A DNA stretch of 64,000 bases, from the NCBI RefSeq assembly GCF_902459465.1, contig NC_047063.1, positions 17,387,685 through 17,451,684 of the forward strand, given 5' to 3'. Numbering within the stretch: position 1 is the first letter of the stretch; each line of letters begins with the position of its first letter. The stretch is from Asterias rubens. Lineage: Eukaryota; Echinodermata; Asteroidea; Forcipulatida; Asteriidae. Positions 1 to 12,178 of this stretch are shown here, piece by piece. The position numbers and the translations under genes were made by a program. The notes beneath the pieces were generated by a model. The model saw nothing but the letters and a program-made list of their open reading frames with translations. It did not search any database and was not told the DNA's origin.

Positions 1-80
1 ATCGCCGTAGTTCTCAGACCATATCGTCATGACGATTAAAACCATTAAAATCAGAACAATCAATGAGACGTCAAATGGTG

Positions 81-375
81 ACCTTTAAGAAAAACAACCA
101 ATCGTGGATCAATATAAAAATGTGTGACTACTGAAAAAATGCCGTTAAACTTGTTAAAACAGGGTCAAACTGTAACCTACATGTATAAGAAAAACCAACC
201 AATCATGGATCAAGATAAAAATGTGTGTCTATTGAAAGAATGCCGTTAAACTTGTTAAACAGGGTCAAATTGTAACCTTTAAGAAAAACAACCAATCATG
301 GATCAAGACAAAAATGTGACTACTGGAAGAATGTCGTTAAACTTGTTAACAAGGTCAAATTGTGACCTTTAAAGG
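81..375. repeat. Tandem repeat, three ~94-100 bp units
   Basis: Units beginning AAGAAAAACAACCAATC recur at about 87, 187 and 281, each followed by ATGGATCAAGA-like, AATGCCGTTAAACTTGTTAA and GGGTCAAATTGTAACC blocks. The units differ by scattered substitutions. They lie in the MFSD5 intron or 3' part and encode nothing visible. Units of this length without short unique spacers do not suggest CRISPR. Confidence 0.8.
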
Positions 376-480
376 AACACTACAGAATTGTTATTTTGCT
401 AACAAAACAGTTGCTGGTAGTGTCATCACTTTATGTAATTCACCATTTAATATACAAAAACAACATATTATTCATTATAA
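363..480 (+). repeat. Partial MITE, AAAGGAACA...ACAGAATTG family
   Basis: The left end (CTTTAAAGGAACACTACAGAATTG, split by indels) and following GCTAACAAAACAGTTGCTGG match the fuller copies at 19.84 and 50.96 kb. Only about the first 100 bp are recognisable. Confidence 0.55.
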
Positions 481-745
481 ATGTTTCCCTTGAACAATTT
501 TTGCTTGAAATGCAATAGTTTTTAAATAAAAAAAATTGAAAATAGTTTTGATTTTCAGTTTTAAATTGAAGTCTAAACATTTGAGATTTTCCCCACTTTT
601 TTTTGATCAATAATTGAGCTTAATCTTTCACTAGTTTGTTATTTCATGTAAATGTTGTGTCCCATCAAGTGTGGATACACTTATCATGAATTTTATACAA
701 ACAAATCATGAATTTTAAATGTAAAACTAAAAAAATAATACTCAC

Positions 746-3700
746 ACAAAACCATACAGATCGGCAAAGAATTGGGCAACTATGCCAGCTGCTATGGCAA
801 CGATGGAGTTTCCAAGTGTTGCATGTGAAAATATGGTACCTAACAGATCCTTGTCAAACCCTCTCTGAAAAGAAAACAAATCAAATACAGAATGTTTGAT
901 TGGGTTTAAAAAGTTTTTTTAAAGATGATCTTCCCATGAAAGAAACTTGGCAAACTCCCACAAGGGGATATACGCCCAGCTGGCAACAGCAAATCGCTCT
1001 CTTATTATACAAACATTGGTTTTAAGTCCGTAATGAATTGCACAAATCAATGAATTGTCCAGTTATCTCAGATCTTACACGCATCTGATACCGAGTAACA
1101 AAATTTATTAAGGCAATTGCTAATGGGATCAGAGCCAGCCACACCACACCACAGCCCATTGATTTGACTACTCATTTTTAGTGGAAATGTCGCGGCTGAG
1201 CGATCTGGTTAAAGCCCGGTTCATACTTCCTGCGAATGCGAAGTGAATTTGACGTGAATTTGACGTCACAACTCTGTTTTTTCGCTGTGAATATTCGCAA
1301 GAGTTGAGCACAGTTCAACTGCTGCGAATTGTTCATTGCAAATTTGTGATGTCAACACTCGCTTCGTATTCGCAGGAAGTATGAACCAGGCTTAACTCTC
1401 ACAGTTCCAATCATGACAGCTGTTTTGTATTTAACCATTTTTTTGTCAAACCCTCCCTGGAATTTTGTAAAAATAAAATACAGAATGTTTGACTTGTCTT
1501 TTTTTTAAGATGACCTTCCCATGAACAGAACTTGGGAAACTCCCACAAGAGAATAAATGCCAATAGTAAATTTCTATGCTGTTTGACCAGGCATAGGTAA
1601 CTTATCGGCCATCACTTTTTATTAGAATGAATGTACTGTATGATGGAACCACAACCATACACACACAGCTCTTGAGTTGCAGTCACTGTGTGGATATTCC
1701 TTTGTTCTGTATCCTATTCTTCAACAGAGGGTGCGGTCGATTCGCTTTCCTGGGTCGACCCGGTCTGCCCCCGGTACGTTCGAATAGCTTTGACATCATT
1801 CCAGGGGCTCACCCGGGTTAGCCCCAACAGTGCCTTGCTTGCGGAGTGGGTCACTTAGGGCTGGCCACAGGTGCATGACGGTTACCACGCGAGGGTGAGT
1901 GATCGTTCGATTAGCTCTTGTCAGGGGCTCACCTGAGTGAGCACCGCGGGGTCGACCCAGAGAAGCTTATCGAACGCACCCACTATAAACAACACTGCGG
2001 TGTGGATGTGTTTAAGTCCCTACATTATGTGACATGTTCTTGACCAACCACAAGGTAGAATCCATGGGGTGTTATGTACAAAATATGGCCGAATCCGAAT
2101 TGGCGTCTTTGGCTACGGCTACAACTGTTGCTAAGGATGTTGCTAAGGTTATTCCTATACCTCAACGCATGATGAGGCGGAAATCTAGCCGTAGCCCTAG
2201 CTGTAGCCACCAAATTGGATAAGGCCCAACTCTAAGTTGACTTACTGAGTTGTGTTCATAGACTAGCCAAGACTCGAATGCACTGTACAGAATGGAGGTT
2301 GCTATTCCACCCAGCAACCGGCCTATCATCAGAATGAAGAAGTTGTTGAAGTGTTTGGTGACACATGCCAAAGCGTACAGGATACCGTACAGCACACAAT
2401 TTGCCCGACGTCCACTTGAAACAAAGAGAGAAAAACTGAACATTAGAACGCAAGTTTTAACATTTTATGAAACAGTTCAGAGATAATACCACATGCAATT
2501 TAAGGCACCGTGCATGTCATGCACATTTTGTACTTGTTGACTTTTTTGTGTGCCATTATTTATTTCCTACACTATAACACACACAAAGCTTGATAGATTT
2601 CAGGAAATATGCATCAGAGCTGCACAGTAAACAGTGCCAAGTTTTAGTTTTAGTTTTGTTTTAGTTTGATTAGACTGTTTTTTTTATGGTTGTGTGTCAT
2701 ACAAAAATTACAATCATTGCCCATTAAGATTAACACCATATGACATCAAGTGGGAACAATTCAAGCTGTAACATTTGCAGTTGATAGCGATGAAACCTGT
2801 TACCATCGAGAGACAACATTTTAATAGATCTACTTTTAATTTGAATCAGGAATAAAGATTATTACTTTTAGGAATGACATGATCTAATGAATGGTCCCAG
2901 CTAACCTTTTCTTCATCTTCCTTTCTGCAAAGGAAGCTTTTGATGGTCCCTTTCAAGACCAGGGCCCAATTTCATAGAGTTGCTAGGCACAACAATTTGC
3001 TTAGCATGAAATTTTTGTCTTGATAAAAACAGGATTACCAACCAAATTTCCACGTGATTTTCAGGATAAGCAAACAATAGCTGAATACTGTCAGTAAAAA
3101 GCAATATGCAACAAATGGAAATTTGGGTTGGTAATCCTGTTTTTATCCCGGAAGAAATTTCATGCTGAGCAAATTGTTGTGCTTAGCAGCTCTATGAAAT
3201 TAGGCCCAGAAAGATGCAGTTAGTAATGTTAGTTATCATAAGCATTATGAGGGGAGTACGGAAAAGTATGCCACTTCTGTTTCAAATCAAGGTTTGATTT
3301 GGTACAGAGGTTTCCGTACAGCGTTTTAATCGAGAATTAACACTTAAAAAAACATTAATCTTGGAAAAGAACAGAGAAGATATCCCATTTATGATAGAAT
3401 AGAAACTGGCCAACTTAAGTGTCAACAATTTGGGTTTTCATAATTTGCTGACACTTATTGTTCACTTTCATTTCATTTACATGTAGATGACACATAAAAC
3501 AAATTGTCCAAATTAAAACGGATGATCATAAAGACACCCAGACACCCTTCTATGCTTCCAATATTACCCTGTTCACACATAGGCGGCGCTTCTATTACAA
3601 TGGAACAGGGAAAAGTGGCCGAGAGCGTGACCAATCGCTGACCAATCTTGGGCCAAACGTGGGAGGATCTTCAAGGGCATGGTTTGGTCGGGGTGAGATC

Positions 3701-6234
3701 TCCCATGTTGGGAAGCTGCAAGCTCTCCCCACACTTATTTTGAACATGTTCCAAACAAGCAAAGCTGAGTCGTGGCCATTAATAAGCGGGGCAAAGTCGT
3801 TGTGGGAACGCCATTATTGTACAAGCAGCGTGGTAGCATCGGCAACCGTTTTAAAGTAGAAAACTGCTTGGTCGGCATTGGTCTTGGTGTAAGACCAAAT
3901 AAAAAAACTACCAGTTGATCATCCGGATTTTTCAAAAAAGAGGAGGATGAGGGCCTTACTATGTACTATTTTACAATTTTTTTTTCTAGATGGCCGCTTA
4001 GTATTTCAAATCAAACAGGCCACCAATTCTTCAGTTTGAACCCATTGCAAACTTATTTTATACCTATTTGTTGCATGAGGACCTATGTTAACACTACCAC
4101 TTTGTTAACAGGGTCGGTTTTGTAAAAAGATTTGCTGGTAGGCATTCACTATTATTGTTTTATGAAACAGACGGTTACACATGTTCGACAGCATCACATT
4201 AGAATCAGAAAAAGTTCCTACATTGTAGGCCAGTCCTTTTGAAAAGCTGGAGTTAAAAAAAAAAAAATTTTTTTTTTTTTACAAAAATCAAAAAAATAAC
4301 AGATAGTAAAAAAAAAAAAAGGATGCTGCCCCAAAACAGGATGCGGGCGGGGACGATCAACTGGTATTTTTTTTATTTGGCCTAATGGTGAGTAATCGTA
4401 GTGACAGCGAGTCAGAAACATTTTTTACATATAAGCAGTAAAGTTGAGCGGAGTCTTGAATTTGCCAAAATTGCTGGATTTCGACGGCGATCATACCTCA
4501 AATTGAAACAAATTTTGAGATTGGGGTGATTAGCAAGATCTACCTAAAGTCGTAGTGCTGCGTCAACGGGGTATTATGGCCGAGTAGAATGTGGGATGCA
4601 TAAACGCTTTATTTTTCCGTATTCCACAAGCATTCGTGTGATAAAAATTTTATCTTCAACAAACTTGACATGCAGCTTTACACAATCAAACAGCTGTACA
4701 GTAAAGCCCCTTTACACGAGAGCAATTTAGCAAGGGTCCCTTGCTAAATTATAGCAAGGTTGTTAAACGTTACAAAATGTACCTTATATGAAAGGACAGC
4801 AATGTTTGTATACTGTCCAAGTTCCCTTTCAAAATCTTGTCAAACATTGCTACATTTTACAACCTTCCTAAAATTAAATAAGGGACCCAAGTTAAATAGC
4901 GCAGAGTAAGAAAAATGCAGAGTGTGATATGTCCCATGCACTATAGGTTTAAATCACACCAAGGCTTACTAGTCATTGCCTTGGTGCCCTTGAAAGGCCC
5001 CAGTAGACATTTAAAATTTCCTCATAGGGTGCCATTTACCAAGAAGAAAATGCCCTGGTGCCCCTGTGCTTTCAAAACAGAGCATACAGGCCTGCACACC
5101 TCTTGTTGCTATGGGTTGACCAATCCGAATCGAGGATTCAAGTCTGCTCGATATCAATTCAACTCAATTCACATTTATTCCATACTGTCAAAAACACAGC
5201 GTTAGTGTAAAGAGTAGTTTAACATTTTTAAAGTCAAAGAATAATAAATACAGTATGGAGGAAAATTTGTAGATAATAAAAATAATAGTTTGGCAAAAAA
5301 AATTGAAACTCACAATTTATCTGCAAACGAGCCAACCACTGTGCCAAAGATCATGCTAGAACCGAAACCCCCAACAAAGAGTTGCTCAATCTGATGGGGT
5401 GTCATCCCATAATGCTCATACAAGGCATACACGTAAGGACCTTGCAGCCAATCAGCAGCTGAAAGGGAGGGAGTATACAAATTATTCAAAAGGACATAAA
5501 CGTTTGCAGATCAAGTGACGAGATAAAGCTTAGGGTGGTGCATAAATTCTCTAAAAAAACAATCTTCGGAAAAACAGATTAATTACAAATAGGTAGGGAC
5601 AAAACATGTCCATCAGTGCAAAAACGTTGTATCTCGATTTCTGAAAAAACTTTTATCCTGTACGAAAAAATGCTCCATGCAAAAATGTTGCAGCTTGACA
5701 TGTACATGTACTTGTTTTGAGTGTACCTGAGCCACTTGTTAAAGAATACGGGTAACTTCAGGAGATACTTAAACTCTTTTACAGTGACACCAGGATTAAA
5801 TGCCTTTTTGCCGGTGTTGGCTTCTGATCTTTTAGTAGTGGTTACAATTTCATTCTCCGATGTGTGTTAGCACTGTGTACTCAGTACTTTCCCCCCGAGT
5901 CCTGTTAAATAAAATCACCTAGGCATATTACCTGGGTGGGATGGGATTCAAACCCACGACCCTGGCAATTCTAGACCGCTGAGATTGCTAGAGGCAGTTC
6001 GAAGCATACAGCCCTGCAACTGACTGCGATACCCAACTATTACTCTGTCTGAACCTACCCATTGCAAAGAGATAGACCACTAGATAAACTCGCTGGAATT
6101 TCTTGAAACCAACATCGTCTGAAGAGGCCACTGTAGATCGTGTGTAGAGATACAGTAGAACACAGAGGACGCACAGAGCATGAAAAGATGATACAAAAAT
6201 CATGATGCTGTCTGTGTTGGCAGCAGCGGCTGTC
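746..6234 (-). CDS. mfsd5: MFSD5-like molybdate-anion transporter, 5' half (partial gene)
   Basis: Major facilitator family membrane transporter; the MFSD5 group is assigned molybdate-anion uptake from family knowledge. Four minus-strand exons read in phase: 6234..6059 (start ATG at 6203, MIFVSSFHAL), 5458..5314 (ADWLQGPYVYALYEHYG), 2414..2246 (GRRANCVLYG, then GRLLGGIATSILYSAFESWL) and 864..746 (RGFDKDLLGTIFSHATLGNS). Donors are GT and acceptors AG, with junction phases 1, 2, 0 and 2. The ADWLQGPY and GRLLGGIATS motifs are typical of the family. About 192 residues are covered against roughly 450 in vertebrates, so the C-terminal half lies beyond position 1. The first exon begins at a CAG acceptor (6235), implying a separate untranslated leader exon upstream. 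Codons before ATG 6203 are open, but starting there matches the family's hydrophobic N-terminus. Confidence 0.87.
1212..1393. mobile_element. Non-autonomous inverted-repeat element (CCGGTTCATACTTCCTGCGAA ends)
   Basis: The left end AAGCCCGGTTCATACTTCCT and the right end, its near-perfect reverse complement AGGAAGTATGAACCAGGCTT, enclose about 180 bp with AATTTGACGT repeats and no ORF. A fragment of the same terminus occurs near 63715. It lies inside the last visible MFSD5 intron. Confidence 0.8.
1444..1560 (-). repeat. Decayed local duplicate of the MFSD5 exon-4 acceptor region
   Basis: Bases 1444-1560 resemble 844-960 in the same orientation: TTGTCAAACCCTC, ATACAGAATGTTTGA and CTTCCCATGAA blocks are shared. 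The copy includes the first few codons of the exon at 864 plus flanking intron, but no extended coding similarity remains. Confidence 0.55.
1729..1984. mobile_element. Palindromic MITE with GTGCGGTCGAT / ATCGAACGCAC ends
   Basis: The left arm (TCCTGGGTCGACCCGG, GGGGCTCACCCGGG) is mirrored by the right arm (GGGGCTCACCTGAG, GGGGTCGACCCAGAGAAG). The interior is short and non-coding. It is more GC-rich than its surroundings. Confidence 0.7.
2962..3208. mobile_element. MITE, GGGCCCAATTTCATAGA family
   Basis: The terminal inverted repeats are GGGCCCAATTTCATAGAGTT and CTCTATGAAATTAGGCCC. Inner arms AAAACAGGATTACCAAC and GTTGGTAATCCTGTTTTTAT are also inverted, so the whole element can fold back. Other copies: 9.2, 10.76, 56.9 and 58.9 kb. 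Confidence 0.85.
4715..4895. mobile_element. Palindromic repeat with CAATTTAGCAAGGGTCCC motif
   Basis: The left part contains AGCAAGGGTCCCTTGCTAAATT, itself a palindrome, followed by TTACAAAATGTA. The right part has inverted equivalents (ACATTTTACAACCTT, AAGGGACCC). This is consistent with a small foldback element in an MFSD5 intron. Confidence 0.5.
5820..6005 (-). mobile_element. tRNA-derived SINE-like element, family 1
   Basis: On the minus strand a box-B-like GTGGGTTTGAATCCCA is followed by CACCCAGGTAATATGCC and the tail common to the copies at 15.45-15.7 and 54.5-54.9 kb. The A box is poorly preserved. It lies in MFSD5 intron 1, ending about 50 nt from the donor. Confidence 0.6.
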
Positions 6235-6629
6235 CTGTTTTGGTACAACAACAAAATATTCAATTAAATTCAAATCAATTCACTTTATTTCCAGTTCATT
6301 ATTAATTAAAGTTAACAATACACAAGGTAGTGAATAAATACAAGCAAATGCATTCTATGTTATGAATAATACAATATTTATAAAACATACCGGTACATTT
6401 TTTCAAGCAATTAAAGCATTGCCAGTCAATATGTGTATACAAATGTAAAAAGGGTTTGTAGTACTAAATCTAACCATGTAGAACCAACCAAACTTAACTA
6501 TTTTAATATTTTTAATGCACCATATCCATTGCAAGATGAGACAAATACTGTACACAAGGGCTACCACCATGCACCAGGGGTGAGCATGGTGAGACTGAGA
6601 GTCATTACTAACGAAAAAGTCTGAAACAT

Positions 6630-6925
6630 GGTAGTTGCGATAACGTAACCCTCCTCCCGACGGAGGTAACCCTCCTCCCGACGGAGGGTTACGAGTTTGT
6701 TTCGAGCGGAAACGGTTGATCTGGTCCAACACGTACAATTTCGACAGCCAGTCACCAGATTTGCCCCATTTTTACCACTTTCAAAAATCATGACACAAAT
6801 TCTGAGGGTACGAACTTAATCCGCAATGTCTAATGCAGCCTGCCATAATACTCAAAACACCATTTAGCCTTTAGGAAATATTTCGAAGAAAAATGGACAA
6901 AAACTTACCAGATCCCGGAGCGAAT
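6630..6925 (-). repeat. Dispersed element shared with 46.73-46.98 kb
   Basis: Read on the minus strand this region matches 46730-46980 over most of its length, including TTAGACATTG, GGATTAAGTT, AATTTGTGTCATGATTTT, GAAAGTGGTAAAAATGG and GTCGAAATTGTACGTGTTGG. It ends in copies of TAACCCTCC(T/G)... CGGGAGGAGGG around 6650-6690. Both copies sit just upstream of a gene. Confidence 0.8.
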
Positions 6926-6960
6926 TCCCTGTCGCATCGCTTTGCAAACGCATTATTTTG
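6909..6960 (-). promoter_or_regulatory. Possible untranslated leader exon/promoter of the MFSD5 gene
   Basis: Read on the minus strand, GGGATCTG is followed by a strong donor (GTAAGTTTTTG) at about 6908. The next plausible acceptor downstream is the CAG just before 6234, where MFSD5 coding begins. The same sequence with the same donor lies upstream of the RPUSD3 gene at about 46.73 kb. The transcription start cannot be placed by eye and no clear TATA box was found. Confidence 0.4.
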
Positions 6961-7391
6961 TTGTTGCGCTTAACCATTTTATTTTTATGCATATGTTGAG
7001 ATACACCAACTGTGAAGGCTAGTCTCTGACAATTACCAAAAGTCTTCTTACCTTTTCTTGCCTTTCAAGTTTCAGCAATATTCATGTATGGGTAAAAAAC
7101 CAAAAATTAATAATATTCATTTCCTTGGTGATCGACTCTCTCTCCTCTCACACGATCGAACACATCAAGCTCACCAGCAAAATTTTGTGTGAACAAAATA
7201 GCTCGTACAATCTATACACGAAAGGGGGATAGACCTGACGTCATGATGCGGAATGTTAGATGGTTCATCAGCACCTAGATCACGCAGCAGCGGGTCTCTC
7301 CTGTAACTGCATGGATTCTGCATAGCACCAATGAGACTAGTGGCGCTATTTAGGGGCGTGTCAATGAACGGCCAGTCAATCAATTAATACT

Positions 7392-7460
7392 AGGCGGGGG
7401 CGGGGCGGCGTCGACGGGTGGGGGGAGGGGGAGGAGGGGGGAGGGGGGGGGGGGGGAAAC
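7392..7460 (+). repeat. G-rich low-complexity tract
   Basis: Dense runs of G (GGGGGCGGGG, then GGGGGGAGGGGGAGGAGGGG and a 14-G run) make a potential G-quadruplex on the plus strand. A second G run is at 7674-7688. They lie upstream of MFSD5 but too far to call a promoter. Confidence 0.7.
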
Positions 7461-8344
7461 AAGTTTACTCGTGAGACTACCACCAGACACAATTATGAGA
7501 CTACCAACAGACACAATTATATTTGTGTTCACTTCTGATTCTCTACCACTGAACTTGATGTTTAACAATCGGAATGGAATTGACTCCCATCATGATCAAT
7601 ATAATGTATTACTATTATTGTTTAAAAGACAGATGTTTTCTGTTGGGGTGGGGGATAGATAATTTGTGTGTGTGTGGGGGGGGGGGGGTGAACTGAGCAT
7701 GTGGTCATGGTTACCTTGGTACAAGTTAACAACATAAAACACAGGCTAGAGAATACAACTTAGCAGCAAATTGGGTTTCCGTCCTCCAAGGCAGCCCAAC
7801 AATCAAAGAATAAACCCAATGATGACTAACTTGAAGAAGAAGGGTTTTTACTCTCAAACTGACTCAGACAAAACAAATATTAAAATGCTACAAACATTTT
7901 GTGGTGTACTGTATTCTTTTATTACCAATATTTTCCGGATTGTAATTTTTAAACCAACATTATATAATTGCAGCTGAGTTATTTCAGGTTCAAAAGCAAG
8001 ATAGTTCTACAATTTATTTAAAATAAAAACATCTTTAAGCAATTAATGTATGGAAATGTCTGTGTTTTACGCTCGACACAAAACCAAATAGCTAATTTGT
8101 AAATAATAATATAAATTGTTTCAGCTGCTTCTTTCATCTTATCTTAGTATGGACAGATAAATCATAAACAACTATTTTGTTTTAAAGTCAGAAACGTTGA
8201 CTGTGTACAAGGCTAGCATTATTGGCAAAATAATCTGTAGAGTTGGGATTTTTTCATAATTTTGAAGGAAAGATATAATACAGAGTACTTATAGATTTGT
8301 ATTTTATACAATATAGTTAAAATAAATTATATTTTATTATTCAT

Positions 8345-8692
8345 TGAAATCTGTACATTACTTGATGCCTTTAAAGTATTTGGATACCTTTTCAAAATGT
8401 CCATAGATTTACATTAAACTTACAGGGTTTGAAGATAATGATAGTGGAAAGCTTCCCTGAAAATATTACTTACTGAGGTGCTGTAGTTTTTGAGAAATGA
8501 GTAAAACAATGTCATGAAAATACGTTTGTAAATTATTTCCATGACATTGTTTTACTCATTTCCCAAAAACTACAGCACCTCAGCACGTACTATTTTTAGG
8601 AAAGCTTTCTACTATCACATCCTTCAAACTGTGACAGTTTAGTGTAAATCTGTGGACATTGTGTTTTTTGTCCTACAAAAGTTACATAGACC
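8345..8692. mobile_element. Long foldback element
   Basis: Arms are near-perfect reverse complements: TGCTGTAGTTTTTGAGAAAT and AAAACAATGTCATG on the left, CATGACATTGTTTTACTCAT and AAAACTACAGCACCTCAG on the right, with a ~20 bp loop at about 8525. Outer arms carry CATAGATTTACATTAAAC and GTAAATCTGTGGACATTG. Related arms occur at 40.38 and 44.78 kb. Confidence 0.85.
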
Positions 8693-8751
8693 CTTTAATA
8701 GTAGGCTCACATTGACTCAAAATAAAGTGATATTATGCACTTAAACTGATT

Positions 8752-9138
8752 TTAAAGGCAGTGGACACTATCGGTAATTACTCAACATATTTATTATCAT
8801 AAAACCTTACTTGATTACAAGTAATGGGGAGAGGTTGATAGTATAAAACATTGTGAGAAACGGCTCCCTCTGAAGTAATGCAGTTTTGGAGAAAGAAGTT
8901 ATTTTTCACGAAATTGATTTTGAAACCTTAGATTTTGAATTTTAGGTCTCAAAATCAAGCATCTGAAAGCACACAACTTTGTGTGGCAAGGGTGTTTTTT
9001 CTTTTATGATTATCTCACAACTTCGACAACCGACTGAGCTTACATTTTCAGACAGGTTTGTTATTTTAAGTATTTTGAGATACACCAAGTAAGAAGACTA
9101 AGTCTTTGACAATTACAAACAGTGTCCAGTGTATTTAA
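8752..9138 (+). mobile_element. MITE family A (GGCAGTGGACACTAT ends), copy 1
   Basis: Full-length copy of the commonest repeat here, about 330-390 bp. It starts TTTAAAGGCAGTGGACACTA and ends AGTGTCCAGTG followed by TTTAA, the inverted terminus. The interior holds the diagnostic GAGAAACGGCTCCCTCTGAA and AAAGCACACAACTT blocks. There is no ORF of note. An isolated right end of the family sits at 9771-9798. Confidence 0.9.
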
Positions 9139-9221
9139 ATGAGTGAATAAAAGGGTAGCGACGAGTTCTTACACGGCTCTCTCTTGCTCACTATTATGCT
9201 AAAAATAAAAGCCCAATACTA

Positions 9222-9472
9222 GGGCCCAATTTCACAGAGCTGCTTAAACACAAAATTCTGCTTAAGCAAGATAATCCATGCTTAGTATAATCAGACTACG
9301 GGCCGAGGACCACTCAATTGTTATGATAAGTAAACAATAGCTAAATACCAGTCACAAGCAATGTGTATGGCATGAAGTTTTGGCCAGTAACGTTTATGTG
9401 TAAAATAAGCAAGCTATTTTCGTGCTTTTAAGCCAAATTTTTTGATTAAGCAGCTCTATGAAATTGGCCCCA
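9222..9472. mobile_element. MITE, GGGCCCAATTTCA family, copy 2
   Basis: GGGCCCAATTTCACAGAGCTGCTTAA at the left (with GCTTAAGC steps) is mirrored by AAGCAGCTCTATGAAATTGG at the right. The interior differs from the 2.96 kb copy. Confidence 0.8.
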
Positions 9473-9974
9473 GGACCTCAGACATGTCCAAAATCATTGA
9501 AATATTTAATATACGCACATACATCAAAAAGCTGCCAACATTTGCATTTTGGCAATCAGAGAGACTTGATAAAGATTCTGGGAGATGTTTAGAATTTCAT
9601 TCAACATGACGGGGACAATTGTTTCCATATAAATCAGGAAGATTCTCAAATTTGTTCACTAGAACATGGAAAGAGTGCTTTATTTTCAAGGATTTTGCTG
9701 CAAGATCAGGGAGATTTGGCAGCTCTGAACACATGTGCCAAGCTTTACTGTAAGTTTGTTAAAGCTAACATTTACCAATAGTGTCCACTGCCTTTAAATG
9801 CTTTGGCATAGTCGTAGTAAGAAGATTTAACACAAAAAATACATAAAAATTGTTTTAAACTGATTCATTGAATTTTTGGTTTTTGTTGCCATGCAAAAAC
9901 ATTTCAGACTAGGAGATCGCCCTTCTCTTCCATGATAAGAAATCGGATCCATGCAAGACCTATATAAACTAACT

Positions 9975-10302
9975 CAACATATTTTATTCCCAAACAAACA
10001 AGAAATTACCACCCCTTTGTCAAACTCAGTGAAGCATTTTGTGTTTTGTTTGTAAATCCAAGTTTATTTGTACAACAAGCTTATTAATAATCAGCATACC
10101 TCTGAATACAACACATTGGCTGTTTGGCACTTATGACTCAAAATATTTTATTCCTAAACAAACAAAAAATTACCACCCCTTGGTCAAACTCAGTGAAGCA
10201 TTTTGTGTTTTGTTTGTAAATCCAAGTTTATTTGTACAACAAGCTTATTAATAATCAGCATACCTCTGAATACAACACATTGGCTGTTTGGCACTTATGA
10301 TG
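9975..10302 (+). repeat. Tandem duplication, 164-bp unit
   Basis: Two almost identical units, 9975-10138 and 10139-10302, share CTCAGTGAAGCATTTTGTG and TTTGTACAACAAGCTTATTA. A third, much diverged unit may follow to about 10440. No coding signal. Confidence 0.9.
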
Positions 10303-10757
10303 CAAAATATAAGATTTTTTTTCTGATACTTGAGTTTCAGACAAACAAAAAAATTACAATTTTCGTTCCAACCCAGTGAAGGCAGTTTCTGTTTGGCAGG
10401 CAATTCTAAACTTGTGGGTTTATACATAATTAACAAAAATAAAAAATTCAAAAAGTTGGAAGATTAGTGAAATGCCTAGCTGGGTCCCTTTCACTATAAA
10501 AGTTATGGCAAATCCCACAATAGGTCAATCAACCGAACGGGGTATGGCTGTGGGCATTAAATGTTAACGTTGAGGAGTGAAGGGCAGAGCATGACAACAT
10601 AGTTGCTACTACACGCCTATTGACTAATATATCATGTCCGAACATTAGCGAATTGAAACTTACAAAACAAAACTATATAACCAATTGCTAACCAATATAG
10701 TCTACCAAACTACCAGGCAAAATGTAACATACACTTGAAGCCAATGACTGTTGACAT

Positions 10758-10872
10758 GGGCCTAATTTCATATGCAACAAATGGAAATTTTGTTGGTAAT
10801 CCTGTTTTTATCAAGGAAGAAATTTCATGCTAAGCAAATTTTTGTGCTTAGCAGTTCTATGAAATTGGGCCC
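10758..10872. mobile_element. MITE, GGGCCCAATTTCAT family, short copy
   Basis: A ~115-bp copy with TGGGCCTAATTTCATATG and CTATGAAATTGGGCCC ends, with the TTGGTAATCCTGTTTTTATC arm also seen at 3.13 kb. Confidence 0.75.
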
Positions 10873-10984
10873 TGAACATAACTGAACCACGTGAAACATC
10901 CTCGTATAAGCCAAGGGAGTCAACAAACTTGAAACTACAAAACTACGGAACATATCGATATACAATTTGGGGGGCTAATCACCC

Positions 10985-11290
10985 TTACTCGCAGTTAAGA
11001 GCTGAATTGCGAAGGACGCGGCTACAACATGTTCGAGAAGCAGGCATGCAAGGGCGCCTTTGGCTGCCAGCCACATCAACCCATTATATGACGACAGAGC
11101 ACAGCCAAGATTGAAAGTGTTTGATTTTTCCCGAGGGAGGAAAACCGGATGGTCTGGAAAACCCTTGTGGCACAGCAGAGAGCCAACGCACAACCCAACT
11201 CACATATTGCCCTGGGTGGGAAACGAGCAGGGGTCACCTTGGTGAGAGGCGAGCGCTTTGCGCACGAGCCAACCGTGCCACCGACGGAAC
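10985..11290 (+). repeat. Dispersed repeat/SINE-like fragment shared with 45.40-45.63 kb
   Basis: AAGTGTTTGATTTTTCCCGA, the GTGGCACA...GAGAGCCAACG segment and ACTCACATATTGCCCTGGGT match, in reverse orientation, the stretch at 45.40-45.63 kb. Open frames on both strands here do not resemble a known protein and are treated as chance. Confidence 0.5.
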
Positions 11291-11726
11291 AGATAATGTC
11301 ATGACTAAAAGTACGGTAGGTCATATATACAGCTTGAAATCTGTCCTCTACCAGCTTAAAACAGACTATGACTGCAATGCCATTTTTTTCAACCAGGACT
11401 GGAAATTTTTTGAAACATGGGAGCATGATCAATATGAAACTTAGTTGCCTGATGTTTATCGAGTGCTGTGTAAAATATCTGTACTTATGGCTAAGAAGTG
11501 TAGTGATAGGACAAGCATTAAGTTTTAAAGATGTTAAATTTGCATCGGGATAAAGAATATTCGTTTAGCTTTTTCCATAAGTAAAGTTAACAGTAGTAAA
11601 ATGCTGCATGAATATGGCCATACATTTTGTGATCTTGTTATTGTTATTCTTTCTATATGGCCCATTTTAATGCTCATGAAATAGACCTCCCCATAATACC
11701 TTCTCTTGCATTCAATTTTTGTACTA

Positions 11727-12090
11727 ATTGAAGGCACTGGACACATTCAGTAACTGTCAAAGACCAGTATTCTCACTTGGGGTATCCCAACGTATGCATC
11801 AAATAACAAAACTGTAAAAATTTTGACCCAATTGGTCATCGAAGTTGCAAGGGAATAATAAACAAAAAACATACCCTTGTTGCACAATGTGTGTGCTTAC
11901 AGATGCATAATAAAAGGCTTCAGCTGAAATTTTACTATTCCAGTGAGAAATTACCTCTTTCTCACAAACTATATTACTTCAGAGGGGGCTGTTTCTCAAT
12001 CACAATAATGTATACTATCGACAACTCCCCATTGCCTGTTACCAAGTTTTTATGCTGATAATTATTTTGAGTAATTACCAAGTGTCTTCA
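11727..12090 (-). mobile_element. MITE family A, copy 2 (diverged)
   Basis: Reverse-orientation copy: starts GAAGGCACTGGACACATTCA and ends TAATTACCAAGTGTCTTC. It ends about 90 bp past the NLR stop codon, so it may be transcribed in that 3' UTR. Confidence 0.8.
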
Positions 12091-12178
12091 CGTATCCAGT
12101 CTCTCCCCTTCCATCATGAATTATTGTAATGGGTTATGGATGCTGCATACCCAACTACAGATTCAACAAGACCAGCCT

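Noticed and set aside
81-375. CRISPR-like repeats
   Set aside because: Units are ~97 bp, diverged and contiguous, with no spacer structure, in an animal genome.
3550-3935. Open frames on both strands around 3.66-3.93 kb
   Set aside because: Within an MFSD5 intron, no splice borders in phase and no recognisable motif.
10929-11444. Overlapping open frames on both strands near 11.1 kb
   Set aside because: They coincide with a dispersed repeat shared with 45.4 kb and show no domain or splice support.
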